Shown here: positions 24,275-33,840 of the stretch, piece by piece | How positions within the stretch are numbered: the first letter of the stretch is position 1 | Layout: each line of letters starts with the position of its first letter | NCBI RefSeq assembly: GCF_017303215.1 | Contig: NZ_JAEMWU010000003.1 | Coordinates: 166,539-230,538, forward strand | Direction: 5' to 3' | DNA length: 64,000 nucleotides | DNA from: Microbacterium esteraromaticum | GTDB taxonomy: Bacteria > Actinomycetota > Actinomycetes > Actinomycetales > Microbacteriaceae | Notes under the pieces: model-generated | The model's database searches: none | Seen by the model: only the letters and a program-made list of their open reading frames with translations | Told to the model about the DNA's origin: nothing | Translations under genes and position numbers: made by a program

Positions 24275-25540
24275 CTACGCGGGGTGCCGCGGCAGGTAGC
24301 GGGGCGTCCACCGGATGAAACCGGCCGCGCCCAGCAGCGCGACGCCGCCCATCACCCCGGTCGCCACCGGCAGCGACGCCGCCGCAACGACACCGGCGAC
24401 AATCAGCGGGGCTGCCGCTCCACCGGCATCCGTCAGCGTCCGCCACGACCCCAGGAACGCCGCCGGCTCACGCTCGGGGGCGAGGTCGGCGCCGAAGGTC
24501 AGCAGGATGCCACTGGAGAGCCCGTTGCCCACCCCGAGCACCGCCGCCATCAACGCGAACCACATCGTCGCCTCATCGAGATCATGCGTGACCGACAACA
24601 CGATGAAACCGGCGCCCATCATCAGCATCGCCGGCATCGCCGCCCAGATGCGTCCGAAGCGGTCCATCACCTGCCCGCTCGCGTAGAACAGCGCGAAGTC
24701 GATCGCACCCGCCACACCCACCACCAGGGCGATCGTGGTGGCATCCAGCCCCAACGAGACACCCCACAGCGGCAAGATCACCTGGCGGGCCGAGCGCACC
24801 GCCGACAGCGCCGCCGCCGACGACCCCAGCCGGGCCAGCACCGCACGGTACGCCCACATGGTGTGCAGCACACCGCGCTGATCGAGCGTGGGGATCGACC
24901 CGGTCACCACCTCACCGGAGTCCTCGGCCACCGCCGCGCCGGTGGGCTTGAGCAGTGCCGGGCTGCTCTTCTCGGGGTCGGGACCGAACAACACCAGCGG
25001 CACGATCACCCCGGCGCACGCCAACAGCACCCAGATGCTCGACGACTCGGTGCCGGTCAGCTGGATGAGTCCCGCAGCCAGGAACGGGCCGACGAAGACC
25101 CCGAACCGGAAGCTCCCGCCCAGCAGAGACAGCGCCCTGGCACGGAACCGCGGCGGAACGCGTGTGGTCATGAACGCGTGCCGGGCCAGCCCGAACGCGG
25201 CCGCGCAGAAACCCAGCAGGAACACTGCCGCGGCGAACAACGCCAGTGTCGGCGAGAGCAGCATGCCGACGCCGGCGAGCAACGACGCGATTCCCGCGAA
25301 GACCATCGTGAGTCGCTCGCCGATCCGCGCCACCAGCGCCCCGGCCGGCAGATTGCCGAAGAGCTGACCGATCACGAGAGCGGATGCCACGAGCGCGGCC
25401 ATCGACACATCCGCGCCCAGTCGGGTGGCGATCACGGGGATCAGCGGGATCACCGCGCCCTCACCGAGCGCGAACAGCACCGTGGGGGCGTAGACCATCG
25501 GTCCGAACCGCTTCAGGACACTTGCCGCACTGTCGCTCAC
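24275..25540 (-). CDS. Major facilitator superfamily transporter
   Basis: A 421-residue protein with about 12 TM helices. The MFS loop 2-3 motif appears as GALVARIGERLTMV, and a second-half equivalent as GQVMDRFGRIWAAM. The central cytoplasmic loop (PDPEKSSPALLKPTG and onward) separates two six-helix halves. The fold suits a proton-driven exporter of drugs or metabolites, but the substrate cannot be inferred. The GTG start is preceded by TACCGT (minus strand of 25547-25552) with 6-nt spacing, indicating leaderless mRNA. It diverges from prfB over 32 bp. Confidence 0.85.
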   Translation of the reverse strand: MSDSAASVLKRFGPMVYAPTVLFALGEGAVIPLIPVIATRLGADVSMAALVASALVIGQLFGNLPAGALVARIGERLTMVFAGIASLLAGVGMLLSPTLALFAAAVFLLGFCAAAFGLARHAFMTTRVPPRFRARALSLLGGSFRFGVFVGPFLAAGLIQLTGTESSSIWVLLACAGVIVPLVLFGPDPEKSSPALLKPTGAAVAEDSGEVVTGSIPTLDQRGVLHTMWAYRAVLARLGSSAAALSAVRSARQVILPLWGVSLGLDATTIALVVGVAGAIDFALFYASGQVMDRFGRIWAAMPAMLMMGAGFIVLSVTHDLDEATMWFALMAAVLGVGNGLSSGILLTFGADLAPEREPAAFLGSWRTLTDAGGAAAPLIVAGVVAAASLPVATGVMGGVALLGAAGFIRWTPRYLPRHPA

Positions 25541-25572
25541 ACCATCACGGTAGCGCGGTAGGCTGAACTGCC

Positions 25573-26682
25573 ATGTTCGAACTCGATCTCTCCGCCGACA
25601 TCCAGGCCCTGCGACAGACTTTCGGCGACATCCGCGAGGTCGTCGACGTCAACGCCCTGCGCGAGGACATCGCGCGACTCAGCGACGAAGCAGGGGCACC
25701 CGACCTCTGGGACGACCCTGAGAAGGCGCAGAAAGTCACCAGCGCACTCAGCCACAAACAAGCCGACCTCAAGCGCGTCACCGAGGTCGAGCAGCGCCTC
25801 GAAGACCTCGAAGTGCTCGTCGACCTCGCCAACGAGATGCAGGACGACGACTCGGCCGCCGAGGCACGCGCCGAGCTCGCCGCGCTGACCGAGACCATCA
25901 ACCAGCTCGAGGTGCAGACGCTGCTCGACGGCGAGTTCGACGAGCGCAACGCCATCATCACCATCCGCTCCGGCGCGGGCGGCGATGACGCCACCGACTT
26001 CGCCGAGATGCTCATGCGCATGTACCTGCGCTGGGCCGAGCACCACGGCTACCCCGTCAAGGTGATGGACACCTCTTACGCCGAGGGGGCCGGCATCAAG
26101 TCGGCCACGTTCGAGATCACCGCGCCCTACGCGTTCGGAACGCTCTCGGTCGAGGCCGGCACGCACCGCCTCGCGCGCATCAGCCCGTTCGGCTCGGCCG
26201 ACAAGCGCCAGACGTCGTTCGCCGCCGTCGAGGTCATCCCCCTGATGGAAGAGGCGACCGAGGTCGAGATCCCCGAGAACGACATCCGTGTCGATGTGTT
26301 CCGCTCGTCGGGCCCCGGTGGTCAGTCGGTCAACACCACCGACTCCGCCGTGCGTATCACGCACCTCCCGACCGGCATCGTCGTGTCGATGCAGAACGAG
26401 AAGTCGCAGATCCAGAACCGCGCCGCCGCCATGCGGGTGCTGCAGACCCGCCTGCTGCTGCTGCAGAAGGAAGAAGAGGCGGCGAAGAAGAAAGAGCTGG
26501 CCGGAAACATCACCGCCAGCTGGGGCGACCAGATGCGCTCGTACTTCCTGTACGGGCAGCAGCTCGTCAAGGACCTGCGCACCGGACACGAGTCGGGCAA
26601 CCCGGCCAACGTGTTCGACGGCGACCTGGACGACTTCATCTCGGCGGGCATCCGCTGGCGCAAGCGCAAAGAAGAGGACTGA
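25573..26682 (+). CDS. prfB: Peptide chain release factor 2
   Basis: A 369-residue class I release factor that recognises UGA and UAA. The SPF anticodon-mimic tripeptide is at residues 204-206 and the catalytic GGQ at 249-251 ([17 protein letters not shown]). The coding sequence is one uninterrupted frame, so the programmed +1 frameshift used for autoregulation in many bacteria is absent. TAGGCT at 25559-25564 precedes the ATG by 8 nt with no Shine-Dalgarno. In actinobacteria prfB precedes ftsE-ftsX-smpB; here a DUF2510 gene on the opposite strand separates them. Confidence 0.97.
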   Translation: MFELDLSADIQALRQTFGDIREVVDVNALREDIARLSDEAGAPDLWDDPEKAQKVTSALSHKQADLKRVTEVEQRLEDLEVLVDLANEMQDDDSAAEARAELAALTETINQLEVQTLLDGEFDERNAIITIRSGAGGDDATDFAEMLMRMYLRWAEHHGYPVKVMDTSYAEGAGIKSATFEITAPYAFGTLSVEAGTHRLARISPFGSADKRQTSFAAVEVIPLMEEATEVEIPENDIRVDVFRSSGPGGQSVNTTDSAVRITHLPTGIVVSMQNEKSQIQNRAAAMRVLQTRLLLLQKEEEAAKKKELAGNITASWGDQMRSYFLYGQQLVKDLRTGHESGNPANVFDGDLDDFISAGIRWRKRKEED

Positions 26683-26726
26683 TCCCGAGCCGATCGCTCA
26701 CGGGAACAAGACCCACGAGAACAACA

Positions 26727-26758
26727 AGAGGGCCGCCGGAATCATCCGGCGGCCCTCT
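26727..26758. terminator. Bidirectional intrinsic-type terminator between prfB and the DUF2510 gene
   Basis: A 14-bp perfect stem (AGAGGGCCGCCGGA, loop ATCA, and its complement ending CCCTCT) is followed by TTC on the plus strand, with A-rich sequence on the other side. It serves both convergent genes. Confidence 0.85.
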
Positions 26759-26772
26759 TCGTCAGTGCGCGA

Positions 26773-27750
26773 TCAGGGGATCAGGCAGGAAGGTGTTCCC
26801 TCGGCGAGCTTCTCGGAGAACTCACCAAGTGCGTCCATGTCCGCGAGTGCGTCCTCACCCGAGGCGATGACCCACAGGGTCTCGTCGGGGATGTCGGAAG
26901 CGATGAAGTACTCGGCATAGCAGGTGATCTGCTCATCGGTGAGGTCGTCTGAGGTGAGACCCATCGCCTCGATGATCTCCACGAAACCGGCGGTTACCTC
27001 GGCGGTCGACGGGCGGCCCTCGCCGCCGGTCGTACCGGAGTCGTCCGGGTCATCGGTCTCATCCGGAACGGACGAGCCCGAGTCAGAGGTCGGTGCGCTC
27101 GAAGGCAGCGAGTCGACAGCCTCGCCCACGGCGAACAGCACGGCGACGGTGAAGATGATCGTGCCGACGATCCCGCCCACGACCGACAGCGCCAGACCGG
27201 TGATCGACGGCCACTTCTTGGTGTTCTTCAGGAACACCGCGATCAGCGACACGACGAACGCGGCGAACAGCACGAAGGCACCGAAGATGAAGGTCACCGG
27301 GATGCACGCCAGGATCGTGCCGACGATCGCGAGGCCGAGACCGACGAAGCCGAGCACGGGCGTCTTCTTGGGGCCCGCGGGTTCGGCCGGTGCGTAGGCA
27401 CCGTATGCCTGACCGGCGGCCGGTGCCTGGTAGGCGCCGGGGTACGCCGCGGTCGCGTTGACATCTGCGTAGCCGGGTGCGGCCGGAGGTGCGTACGTGC
27501 CGGCGGTCACGTCCGAGGGCGGGTAGACCTGGGTGGGCTGGTCGTCCTGTGACGCGGCGGGGATCTCCTCGCGGAGCACGGTGGCATCCGGGTCGAAAGC
27601 GTTCGCATCCGCCTCGGAGGACGGCTGGGGCTCGGGCTGCTCGGCCTCAGGCAGCTGCCCTTCCGGGGCGAAGTGCTCGGTCCACTGCTGGCCGTCCCAC
27701 CAGCGCTGGCGTCCGGATCCGTCGTCGTACCACCCTGCAGGCGTGCTCAT
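26773..27750 (-). CDS. DUF2510 membrane protein
   Basis: A 325-residue protein. The N-terminal DUF2510 motif (AGWYDDGSGRQRWWDGQQWT) is followed by a long Pro/Ala/Gln-rich linker to about residue 125. Three TM helices follow between about 130 and 210 (LGFVGLGLAIVGTILACIPV and others), with a short loop KNTKKWPS. A Ser/Asp/Glu-rich linker then leads to a small C-terminal domain with two cysteines (ITCYAEYF and PSCLIP). DUF2510 proteins are envelope-associated in actinobacteria, with no known reaction. The C-terminal domain is probably extracytoplasmic. Confidence 0.85.
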   Translation of the reverse strand: MSTPAGWYDDGSGRQRWWDGQQWTEHFAPEGQLPEAEQPEPQPSSEADANAFDPDATVLREEIPAASQDDQPTQVYPPSDVTAGTYAPPAAPGYADVNATAAYPGAYQAPAAGQAYGAYAPAEPAGPKKTPVLGFVGLGLAIVGTILACIPVTFIFGAFVLFAAFVVSLIAVFLKNTKKWPSITGLALSVVGGIVGTIIFTVAVLFAVGEAVDSLPSSAPTSDSGSSVPDETDDPDDSGTTGGEGRPSTAEVTAGFVEIIEAMGLTSDDLTDEQITCYAEYFIASDIPDETLWVIASGEDALADMDALGEFSEKLAEGTPSCLIP

Positions 27751-27926
27751 CGCGCCCTCCTCACATCGTCCCGGTCGTGACCGGTGTTCCCCTCATGGCG
27801 TCGAAATGCGCCCTTATGTGTATATCAGTCGTGCGCTGCGCGCATGAGCCCCACTTCATGTCCGACCGGGGTCGGGGGAGTGTCGCTGGGCGTACCGGCG
27901 CCGGGCGCGCCTAGGCTCGAAGGGCC

Positions 27927-28973
27927 ATGATTCGGTTCGAGAACGTCACCAAGCGCTATCGCGGCACCAAACGCCCCGCGCTCTCCGATGTCGACTTCAA
28001 CATCGAGGCGGGCGAGTTCGTCTTCCTCGTCGGAGCCTCGGGCTCGGGCAAGTCGACGTGCCTGCGACTGATCCTGCGCGAGGACGTGCCCACCACGGGG
28101 CGCGTCGCCGTGCTCGGGCGCGATCTGCGCTCGCTCGCCAATCGTAAGGTTCCCTACTTCCGCCGTCAGATCGGCTCGGTCTTTCAGGACTTCCGCCTGC
28201 TGCCGTCCAAGACGGTGGCGCAGAACGTCGCTTTCTCGTTGCAGGTGATCGGTTCATCGCGCGGGTTCATCCAGCAGGCGGTGCCCGAGGCTCTCGCCCT
28301 GGTGGGGCTCGACGGCAAAGCCAAGCGCATGCCGCACGAGCTCTCCGGCGGTGAGCAGCAGCGCGTGGCGATCGCGCGTGCGATCGTGAACCGCCCCAAG
28401 ATTCTGCTCGCCGATGAGCCGACCGGAAACCTCGACCCCGCGACCTCGGTCGGAATCATGCAGCTGCTGACCCGCATCAACGCGGGCGGCACGACGGTGT
28501 TGATGGCGACGCACGAGGCCGCTTTCGTCGACCAGATGCAACGCCGCGTGATCGAGTTGCATGGCGGAGACCTGGTACGCGATGAGGTCGGCGGTGGGTA
28601 CGGCGACACCTCGGGCATCCCGCGGCTGCTGCCCGGCGCCGTGCCGGGCGCCGCCGCCGCCGCGGCACTCAGCGCCATGCAAGAGGTGCAGCGCGAGTCG
28701 CTGACCGCAGCAGCGTCGGTGGATGCCGCAGACGAAGCGCCCAGCACGACAGACGCCACGATGCCGGACTCCGCCGCGGCCGTGGCACAGCAGCCGACCC
28801 CGTCGCAGGAGCCGTCTCGACCGCAGGAGCCGTCTCCGCCGCAGGAGAGCGCCACACAGGTGGGCCCGCGCACGAACCCGATCATCATTCCCGAGGTCGA
28901 CGTCGCAGAGCTCGGGATGGCCGACCGCCTGGGCCTCTCGGACGACGACGAGGAAGTGGGGCCGACCTCATGA
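27927..28973 (+). CDS. ftsE: Cell division ATP-binding protein FtsE with long C-terminal extension
   Basis: A 348-residue ABC ATPase. The core (residues 1-225) has Walker [11 protein letters not shown]-loop VFQDFRLLP, signature [14 protein letters not shown] and Walker [14 protein letters not shown]. With FtsX it controls peptidoglycan hydrolases at the septum. Typical FtsE ends near residue 229. Here about 120 extra residues follow, Ala/Pro/Gln/Ser-rich with imperfect QEPS repeats, ending in an acidic tail ([14 protein letters not shown]). Its ATGA overlaps ftsX. TAGGCT at 27912-27917 lies 9 nt before the ATG. Confidence 0.95.
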   Translation: MIRFENVTKRYRGTKRPALSDVDFNIEAGEFVFLVGASGSGKSTCLRLILREDVPTTGRVAVLGRDLRSLANRKVPYFRRQIGSVFQDFRLLPSKTVAQNVAFSLQVIGSSRGFIQQAVPEALALVGLDGKAKRMPHELSGGEQQRVAIARAIVNRPKILLADEPTGNLDPATSVGIMQLLTRINAGGTTVLMATHEAAFVDQMQRRVIELHGGDLVRDEVGGGYGDTSGIPRLLPGAVPGAAAAAALSAMQEVQRESLTAAASVDAADEAPSTTDATMPDSAAAVAQQPTPSQEPSRPQEPSPPQESATQVGPRTNPIIIPEVDVAELGMADRLGLSDDDEEVGPTS

Positions 28974-29884
28974 GATTCTCCCTCATCGTCGGCGAGGCCC
29001 TCGCGGGGCTGCGCCGCAACATCTCGATGGTCATCTCGGTGGTGCTTGTCACTTTCGTCTCACTGACGTTCGTGGGCGCCGCGATCCTGATGCAGGCACA
29101 GATCAGCACGATGCGCGCCTACTGGGGCGAGCAGGCCGAGGTCACGGTGTACATGTGCTCCCCGTTGTCGACGTCGGCGAACTGCGTCGATGGGGCGGCG
29201 ACGACCGAACAGGTGGAGCGCATCGAGCAGGACCTGCAGGGCGATGCCCTGGCACCGCTGATCAGCGAGGTGGTCTTCGAAGACAAGCAGGCGACGTTCG
29301 ATCTGTGGGTGGAGCGCTTCGGTGAAGAGCAGGCCGGAGCGTTCGGTGTCGAGAACATGGGTGAGGTGTTCCGCATCACGCTCGAAGACCCACAGCGCTC
29401 CGATGTGATCAGCGAGGCGTTCTCAGGTGTGGCCGGCGTCGATGAGGTGCAGGATCAGCGCAAGCTGCTCGATCCGCTCTTCTCGGCCTTGACAGTGGCC
29501 ACCTACATCGCCGTCGGAGTCGCGGCGCTCATGCTGATCGCGGCCGTGCTCCTGATCGGAACGACCATTCGGCTGTCGGCCTACGCCCGTCGCAAAGAGA
29601 TCGCGATCATGCGTTTGGTCGGCGCCTCGAACCGATCCATTCAGTTGCCGTTCGTGCTGGAGGGCGTCTTCGCCGCGTTCCTCGGTTCGGTGCTGGCCAG
29701 TGCCGCTGTGCTCGCCGGTGTGCATTTCGGTGTTGAGGGCTACCTCGCCGAACGTGTGCCGTTCATGCGTCCGCTGGTGGGCATGTCCGAGGCGGCGTTC
29801 GTCGTGCCGGTGCTGATCGGTATCGGGATCGTGCTCGCGGCGCTGTCGGCCGGATTCGCGATCCGCCGGTGGTTGCGCGCGTAG
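28970..29884 (+). CDS. ftsX: Cell division permease-like protein FtsX
   Basis: A 304-residue FtsX with a cytoplasmic N-terminus, TM1 ([20 protein letters not shown]) and a large extracytoplasmic domain (residues about 45-170) with a cysteine pair in [15 protein letters not shown]. Three C-terminal TM helices carry [18 protein letters not shown] between them, the loop that contacts FtsE. The extracytoplasmic loop would bind a NlpC/P60 or RipC-type hydrolase. The start overlaps the ftsE stop by 4 bp. smpB follows after 51 bp, as usual in actinobacteria. Confidence 0.95.
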   Translation: MRFSLIVGEALAGLRRNISMVISVVLVTFVSLTFVGAAILMQAQISTMRAYWGEQAEVTVYMCSPLSTSANCVDGAATTEQVERIEQDLQGDALAPLISEVVFEDKQATFDLWVERFGEEQAGAFGVENMGEVFRITLEDPQRSDVISEAFSGVAGVDEVQDQRKLLDPLFSALTVATYIAVGVAALMLIAAVLLIGTTIRLSAYARRKEIAIMRLVGASNRSIQLPFVLEGVFAAFLGSVLASAAVLAGVHFGVEGYLAERVPFMRPLVGMSEAAFVVPVLIGIGIVLAALSAGFAIRRWLRA

Positions 29885-29935
29885 TATCGCGGCATCGGCA
29901 TATACTTGTGGGCTGTCTGTCGTCAGGAGAAGAAG

Positions 29936-30412
29936 ATGCCCAGGGAACGCGGTGAGAAGGTCGTTGCGACCAACCGTCGCGCACGTCACGACTACAACAT
30001 CGAGAAGTCGTACGAAGCGGGCCTGGTGCTCACCGGCACCGAGGTCAAGTCGCTGCGCCAGGGGCGCGCGAACCTCAGTGACGGTTACGCCTATGTCAAG
30101 GGCGGCGAGGCGTTCCTCGACGCCGTGCACATCCCCGAGTACTCGCAGGGGCACTGGACGAACCACTCGGCCAAGCGCATCCGCAAGCTGCTGCTTCACC
30201 GCGAAGAGATTCACAAGCTCGAGCACGCCGTCTCGGCGGGCGGGTACACCCTCGTCCCGCTGCGCCTGTACTTCTCGGACGGCCGCGCCAAGGTCGAGAT
30301 CGCCCTGGCGAAGGGCAAGCGCGAGTTCGACAAGCGCCAGGTGCTGCGTGAGCGGCAGGACAAGCGCGAGGCCGAGCGCGCCATGCGCACGCGCAATCGT
30401 CTGGGCGAGTAG
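29936..30412 (+). CDS. smpB: SsrA-binding protein SmpB
   Basis: A 158-residue partner of tmRNA in trans-translation rescue of stalled ribosomes. Family features are [35 protein letters not shown] and [12 protein letters not shown] basic C-terminal tail ([19 protein letters not shown]) enters the mRNA channel. The ATG at 29936 has an AGGAGA Shine-Dalgarno. A TATACT box at about 29900 may give it a promoter separate from ftsEX. The tmRNA gene itself was not found nearby. Confidence 0.95.
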   Translation: MPRERGEKVVATNRRARHDYNIEKSYEAGLVLTGTEVKSLRQGRANLSDGYAYVKGGEAFLDAVHIPEYSQGHWTNHSAKRIRKLLLHREEIHKLEHAVSAGGYTLVPLRLYFSDGRAKVEIALAKGKREFDKRQVLRERQDKREAERAMRTRNRLGE

Positions 30413-30456
30413 ACCCGCCCCTCTGATCGAACCGGTACGTCAGGCGTCCCGGTAGC

Positions 30457-32322
30457 TCAGGCGCCCAATCGCGGTTCGAAGTCGAAGGCGCGCCCGAGAA
30501 AGCGCAGTTCCGTCTCCAGCGAGGCGATGATCGTCTCGGACGCACGGAAACCGTGACCCTCGCCCTCGAACAGCACATACTCGTGCGGAACACCGCGCGC
30601 GGCAAGGGCATCGCGGATCGCCTCGGACTGCGACGGCGGAACCACGCGGTCCTCGCTGCCCTGCTCCAGCAGCACAGGAACGTCGATCCGGTCGGCGTGC
30701 GTGAGCGGAGAACGCTCGATGTAGACCGACTCCGCCTCCGGCAGGGGACCGACCAGGCCATCGAGATAGCGCGCTTCGAAATCGTGGGTCTCAGCGGCCA
30801 GCATCCGCAGGTCGGCGACGCCGTACCGTGAGATTCCGGCGCCGAAGGTGCCACCGCGCACGAGTGCGCTCAGCACCGTCCAACCACCCGCGGACCCGCC
30901 GCGGATCGCGATCCGCGCGGGATCGGCGAGACCGGCGTCGGCCAAGCCGCGCGCCGCGGCGATCACGTCGTCGACGTCGACGACGCCCCAGGCGCCGTCA
31001 AGACGCTCGCGGTAGGCGCGACCGTACCCGGTCGATCCGCCGTAATTGACATCGAGCACACCGATTCCGCGGCTGGTCCAGTACGCGTAGGCGGTGGATG
31101 CTGCCCCCGAGACGTGTGCGGTGGGTCCGCCGTGCACCATCACGACATACGGCGGCAGTTCGCCGTGCGGCGCGCGGGCGTCAGGGTTGGTCGGCGGGTA
31201 ATCGAACGCGTGCACCGGCCCGTGCGGGCCGTCGAAGGTCACCGGGCGCGCCTGGGGAACCCAGTCGGGGTCAGCGTCGGCGCCGCCGGTGACCGTCGTC
31301 ACCGTGCCGCGGTCCAGATCGAGGCACCACAGTCCTGCGCCGACCGTTGCGCCGGCTCCTGAAACGAGCACCCGTGAGCCGCGCACGTCATCGATGCTCG
31401 CGCCGGCCGTGATGGGCACGTCCAGTTGCGTGGCGTTGCCGTCCGTGCCGATCCGGGCGATCCGGTCGTCGCCGTTGGTGCGCACGGCGACGATGCTTCC
31501 GTCGTCGAGCGGGCGGTACCACCGGTTGCCCAGCACCCACAGACCGCCGCCGGTGTCCGCGTCGGCGGGCGCCACTGGCGTGGGAGCAGCCGCGGTCTCA
31601 TCGACCCGCACGCGCTGCAGGTTCCAGCGTCCGGACGGGTCATCGAGGTAGAGCAGCTCGTCATCGCTCACCCACTCCGGCTGCAGTGCCGCGCGGGTCG
31701 ACACCGACATCATCGCATCGCCGTTCACCGATGCCACGTGCAGCAGTGCGAGCTCCCAGGGCATGTGCTCTGTGCTCCACTGCACCCACGCGATGCGGGA
31801 TCCGTCCGGCGACAGTGCCGGGTGCGCTACGAAGCCAGTAGTCGAGGCGACCACGCGTACGGCGTCGTCATCAGCCGCCGCCGAGCCGTCCACCGGAATC
31901 TCGACGATCGCGCGCCGGTGCGGCTGCGGGCGCAGGTCTTCGCGCACAGCCAAGAGGCGCCCCTGCTGAGCGCGCAGCCCCCCGTACGCGGCGCCGGGCG
32001 CCGTGAGCGGCTCGGGATCGCCGGACGAGGGCATCCGATACACCCGCTGGTCAGAGCCGTCCACGAAGAACAGCGTTCCCTCGTCGTCGGCGGTCCACGA
32101 ACCGCCACCGTACTCGTGCACGCGGGACCGGGCGTTCCACGGCGCAGGCAGGATCTCCGCGCCGGTCGAGCTGCGCACCGTGATCCGGCCGCCCTCGGAA
32201 GGCACCGACTCACCCCACCAGATCTCGTCGCCGACGAAGAGAGCGCCGTCGATCCGGGGCGCAGCCTGCGCGATCTGAGCAGCGGTGAACGGAGACGGCC
32301 ACGAACCGAAAGACGAGGTCAT
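30457..32322 (-). CDS. S9 family prolyl oligopeptidase-type serine peptidase
   Basis: A 621-residue protein. The N-terminal about 360 residues form a beta-propeller-like region (HEYGGGSWTADDEGTLFFVDG and similar blades). The C-terminal alpha/beta hydrolase carries the catalytic triad Ser477 (RGGSAGGW), Asp558 (GSEDRV) and His590 (GEGHGF). No signal peptide is present, so it should be cytoplasmic and act on short peptides. The start is supported by TAGGCT (minus strand of 32330-32335), 7 nt before the ATG. It is convergent with smpB. Confidence 0.92.
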   Translation of the reverse strand: MTSSFGSWPSPFTAAQIAQAAPRIDGALFVGDEIWWGESVPSEGGRITVRSSTGAEILPAPWNARSRVHEYGGGSWTADDEGTLFFVDGSDQRVYRMPSSGDPEPLTAPGAAYGGLRAQQGRLLAVREDLRPQPHRRAIVEIPVDGSAAADDDAVRVVASTTGFVAHPALSPDGSRIAWVQWSTEHMPWELALLHVASVNGDAMMSVSTRAALQPEWVSDDELLYLDDPSGRWNLQRVRVDETAAAPTPVAPADADTGGGLWVLGNRWYRPLDDGSIVAVRTNGDDRIARIGTDGNATQLDVPITAGASIDDVRGSRVLVSGAGATVGAGLWCLDLDRGTVTTVTGGADADPDWVPQARPVTFDGPHGPVHAFDYPPTNPDARAPHGELPPYVVMVHGGPTAHVSGAASTAYAYWTSRGIGVLDVNYGGSTGYGRAYRERLDGAWGVVDVDDVIAAARGLADAGLADPARIAIRGGSAGGWTVLSALVRGGTFGAGISRYGVADLRMLAAETHDFEARYLDGLVGPLPEAESVYIERSPLTHADRIDVPVLLEQGSEDRVVPPSQSEAIRDALAARGVPHEYVLFEGEGHGFRASETIIASLETELRFLGRAFDFEPRLGA

Positions 32323-32390
32323 GCGCTCGAGCCTAGTCCCGGGTGCCGTCCGACCCGCCGTGGTCGGAGGCCGCTCGCTCGGAAGCGGGC

Positions 32391-33077
32391 TCAGACCGTG
32401 CGCAGCACCGCGACGACCTTGCCCAGCACGACCGCGTCATCGCCGAGGATCGGTTCGAAGGCAGAGTTGCGGGGCAGCAGCCAGGTGTGTCCATCACGCT
32501 GACGGAACGTCTTGACGGTCGCCTCGCCGTCGATCATGGCAGCCACGATCTCGCCGTTCTCGGCCGAGCTCTGGGTGCGCACGACCACCCAGTCGCCGTC
32601 GCAGATCGCGGCGTCGATCATCGACTCGCCGTTGACCTTGAGCATGAACAGCTCGCCCTTGCCGACCAGCTGACGGGGTAGCGGGAAGATCTCCTCGACC
32701 TGCTGATCAGCGGTGATCGGCACTCCGGCGGCGATCTGCCCGACCAGCGGAACGAGCGCCGCATCGCCGACTGCGGGCGCGGTGTCGGCAGGGTTCTCGG
32801 TGCTCGCGCCCGGCAGGTCGATGAGCACCTCCATCGCGCGGGTCTTGCCCGGGTCGCGGCGCAGGTAGCCGCTGAGCTCGAGCTGGCCGAGCTGATGCGT
32901 GACGCTGGAGAGCGACTTGAGGCCCACGGCGTCACCGATTTCGCGCATGCTCGGCGGGTAACCGTGCCGTGCGATCGAATCCTGAATGACCTCGAGGATC
33001 GCCATCTGCTTGGGGCTCAAGTTCTTGCGACGTCGCGTGCGCGGAGCCTCGGCTGCGGGGGCGGTGTTGTCGCTCAT
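32391..33077 (-). CDS. lexA: SOS repressor LexA
   Basis: A 228-residue repressor. The winged-helix DNA-binding domain is at residues about 18-85 ([20 protein letters not shown], then [17 protein letters not shown]). The autocleavage site is Ala117-Gly118 (IAAGVP), with catalytic Ser152 (GESMID) and Lys189 (EATVKTF). RecA filament-stimulated self-cleavage derepresses the SOS regulon. A GAGCACC Shine-Dalgarno-like sequence precedes the ATG; longer upstream frames are spurious because they cross the operator region. Divergent gene: a LysM protein, the arrangement of lexA with yneA/divS-type SOS division inhibitors. Confidence 0.96.
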   Translation of the reverse strand: MSDNTAPAAEAPRTRRRKNLSPKQMAILEVIQDSIARHGYPPSMREIGDAVGLKSLSSVTHQLGQLELSGYLRRDPGKTRAMEVLIDLPGASTENPADTAPAVGDAALVPLVGQIAAGVPITADQQVEEIFPLPRQLVGKGELFMLKVNGESMIDAAICDGDWVVVRTQSSAENGEIVAAMIDGEATVKTFRQRDGHTWLLPRNSAFEPILGDDAVVLGKVVAVLRTV

Positions 33078-33198
33078 CGGTGCTCCTTCATGGTTCCTGC
33101 CGGTGCGGATTCCGCGGCGTCGCGGGCATCTGATTCGAATGTCGGTGGCCCGTGGTGGGCTGTCCACATCGAAACGGTATCCGAGAAACGGCCCGAAA

Positions 33199-33275
33199 CG
33201 GAAGATCTGTTCGAGCGTGTCGCGCCTTCCTCGTAGACGTTTTCGAAAAAGTCTTGACAGATGTTCGATATCGAA
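33199..33275. promoter_or_regulatory. Candidate LexA (SOS) operators between lexA and the LysM gene
   Basis: The 317-bp divergent region holds several dyads near the actinobacterial LexA consensus GAAC-N4-GTTC. GAAGATCTGTTC at 33201-33212 has one mismatch. ACAGATGTTCGA near 33257-33268 has one perfect half, and the perfect palindrome TTCGATATCGAA lies at 33264-33275. TTTTCGAAAA at 33240-33249 is another dyad. LexA autoregulation and SOS control of the divergent gene are expected; which dyad is used cannot be told by eye. Confidence 0.6.
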
Positions 33276-33394
33276 GATAACTTCGGTACGTAGCTTCGCA
33301 TCCGGCATCCCCGGCCGGGTGCCGGATGCGAAAGCTGCACCATGTCCTCGCTGACTGGCGGGCCGGGTGCAGTGTGACAGGAGAGGAGCCACCC

Positions 33395-33751
33395 ATGAGC
33401 ACGATCGATATTCAGGCACCGATGGCCCCGGTTCCGGCGACGCGCCTGCGGATCACCGCTCGCGGCCGCCGAGTGGTCGTCATGCTGGCTGCGCTCCCGG
33501 TTGTCGTCGGCGTCATCCTGTCGGCTCTCGCCGGCGGTTCCGCACTCGCCTCCGGTGACCTGGCAGAGCCGGTGACGTTCGAAACGGTCGCCGTGATGCC
33601 CGGTGACACGCTGTGGTCGATCGCGGACGAGGTCGCGCCGGGTGCCGACCCGCGCGTGGTCATCGAGGACATCAAGCGGTTGAACAATCTGCGCTCCGGC
33701 ATGATCCAGGTCGGCGCCGAGATCGCGATCCCCATTGTCTACACCGACTGA
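33395..33751 (+). CDS. LysM-domain membrane protein, probable SOS cell-division inhibitor (YneA/DivS-type position)
   Basis: A 118-residue protein. The short N-terminus is followed by a signal-anchor TM helix ([20 protein letters not shown] at about 30-50) and an extracytoplasmic LysM peptidoglycan-binding domain ([20 protein letters not shown] to VGAEIAIP). Divergence from lexA with LexA-like operators between them matches Bacillus yneA and Corynebacterium divS, which halt division during DNA damage. That function is inferred from context. A GGAGAGGAG Shine-Dalgarno precedes the ATG. A 20-bp tandem duplication spans its stop codon. Confidence 0.85.
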   Translation: MSTIDIQAPMAPVPATRLRITARGRRVVVMLAALPVVVGVILSALAGGSALASGDLAEPVTFETVAVMPGDTLWSIADEVAPGADPRVVIEDIKRLNNLRSGMIQVGAEIAIPIVYTD

Positions 33752-33773
33752 GCACCGTGTACACCGACTGAGC
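33734..33773 (+). repeat. Two-copy 20-bp tandem repeat across the LysM gene stop codon
   Basis: TACACCGACTGAGC occurs at 33740-33753 and again at 33760-33773, with similar flanks, giving a period of 20 bp. The first copy includes the real stop codon; the second lies just downstream and so leaves the protein unchanged. Confidence 0.7.
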
Positions 33774-33840
33774 CTCGGATGCACGCGTGCGCGGTCGTCA
33801 CGAAGGCGTCGCCGGTGGGCGTGAGACCTACGATGGAACA

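Noticed and set aside
25573..25660. Programmed frameshift in prfB
   Set aside because: The coding sequence is a single frame with no internal TGA or slippery site near codon 25.
30413..30456. tmRNA gene next to smpB
   Set aside because: Only 44 bp separate smpB from the convergent peptidase gene; no tRNA-like ends are present.
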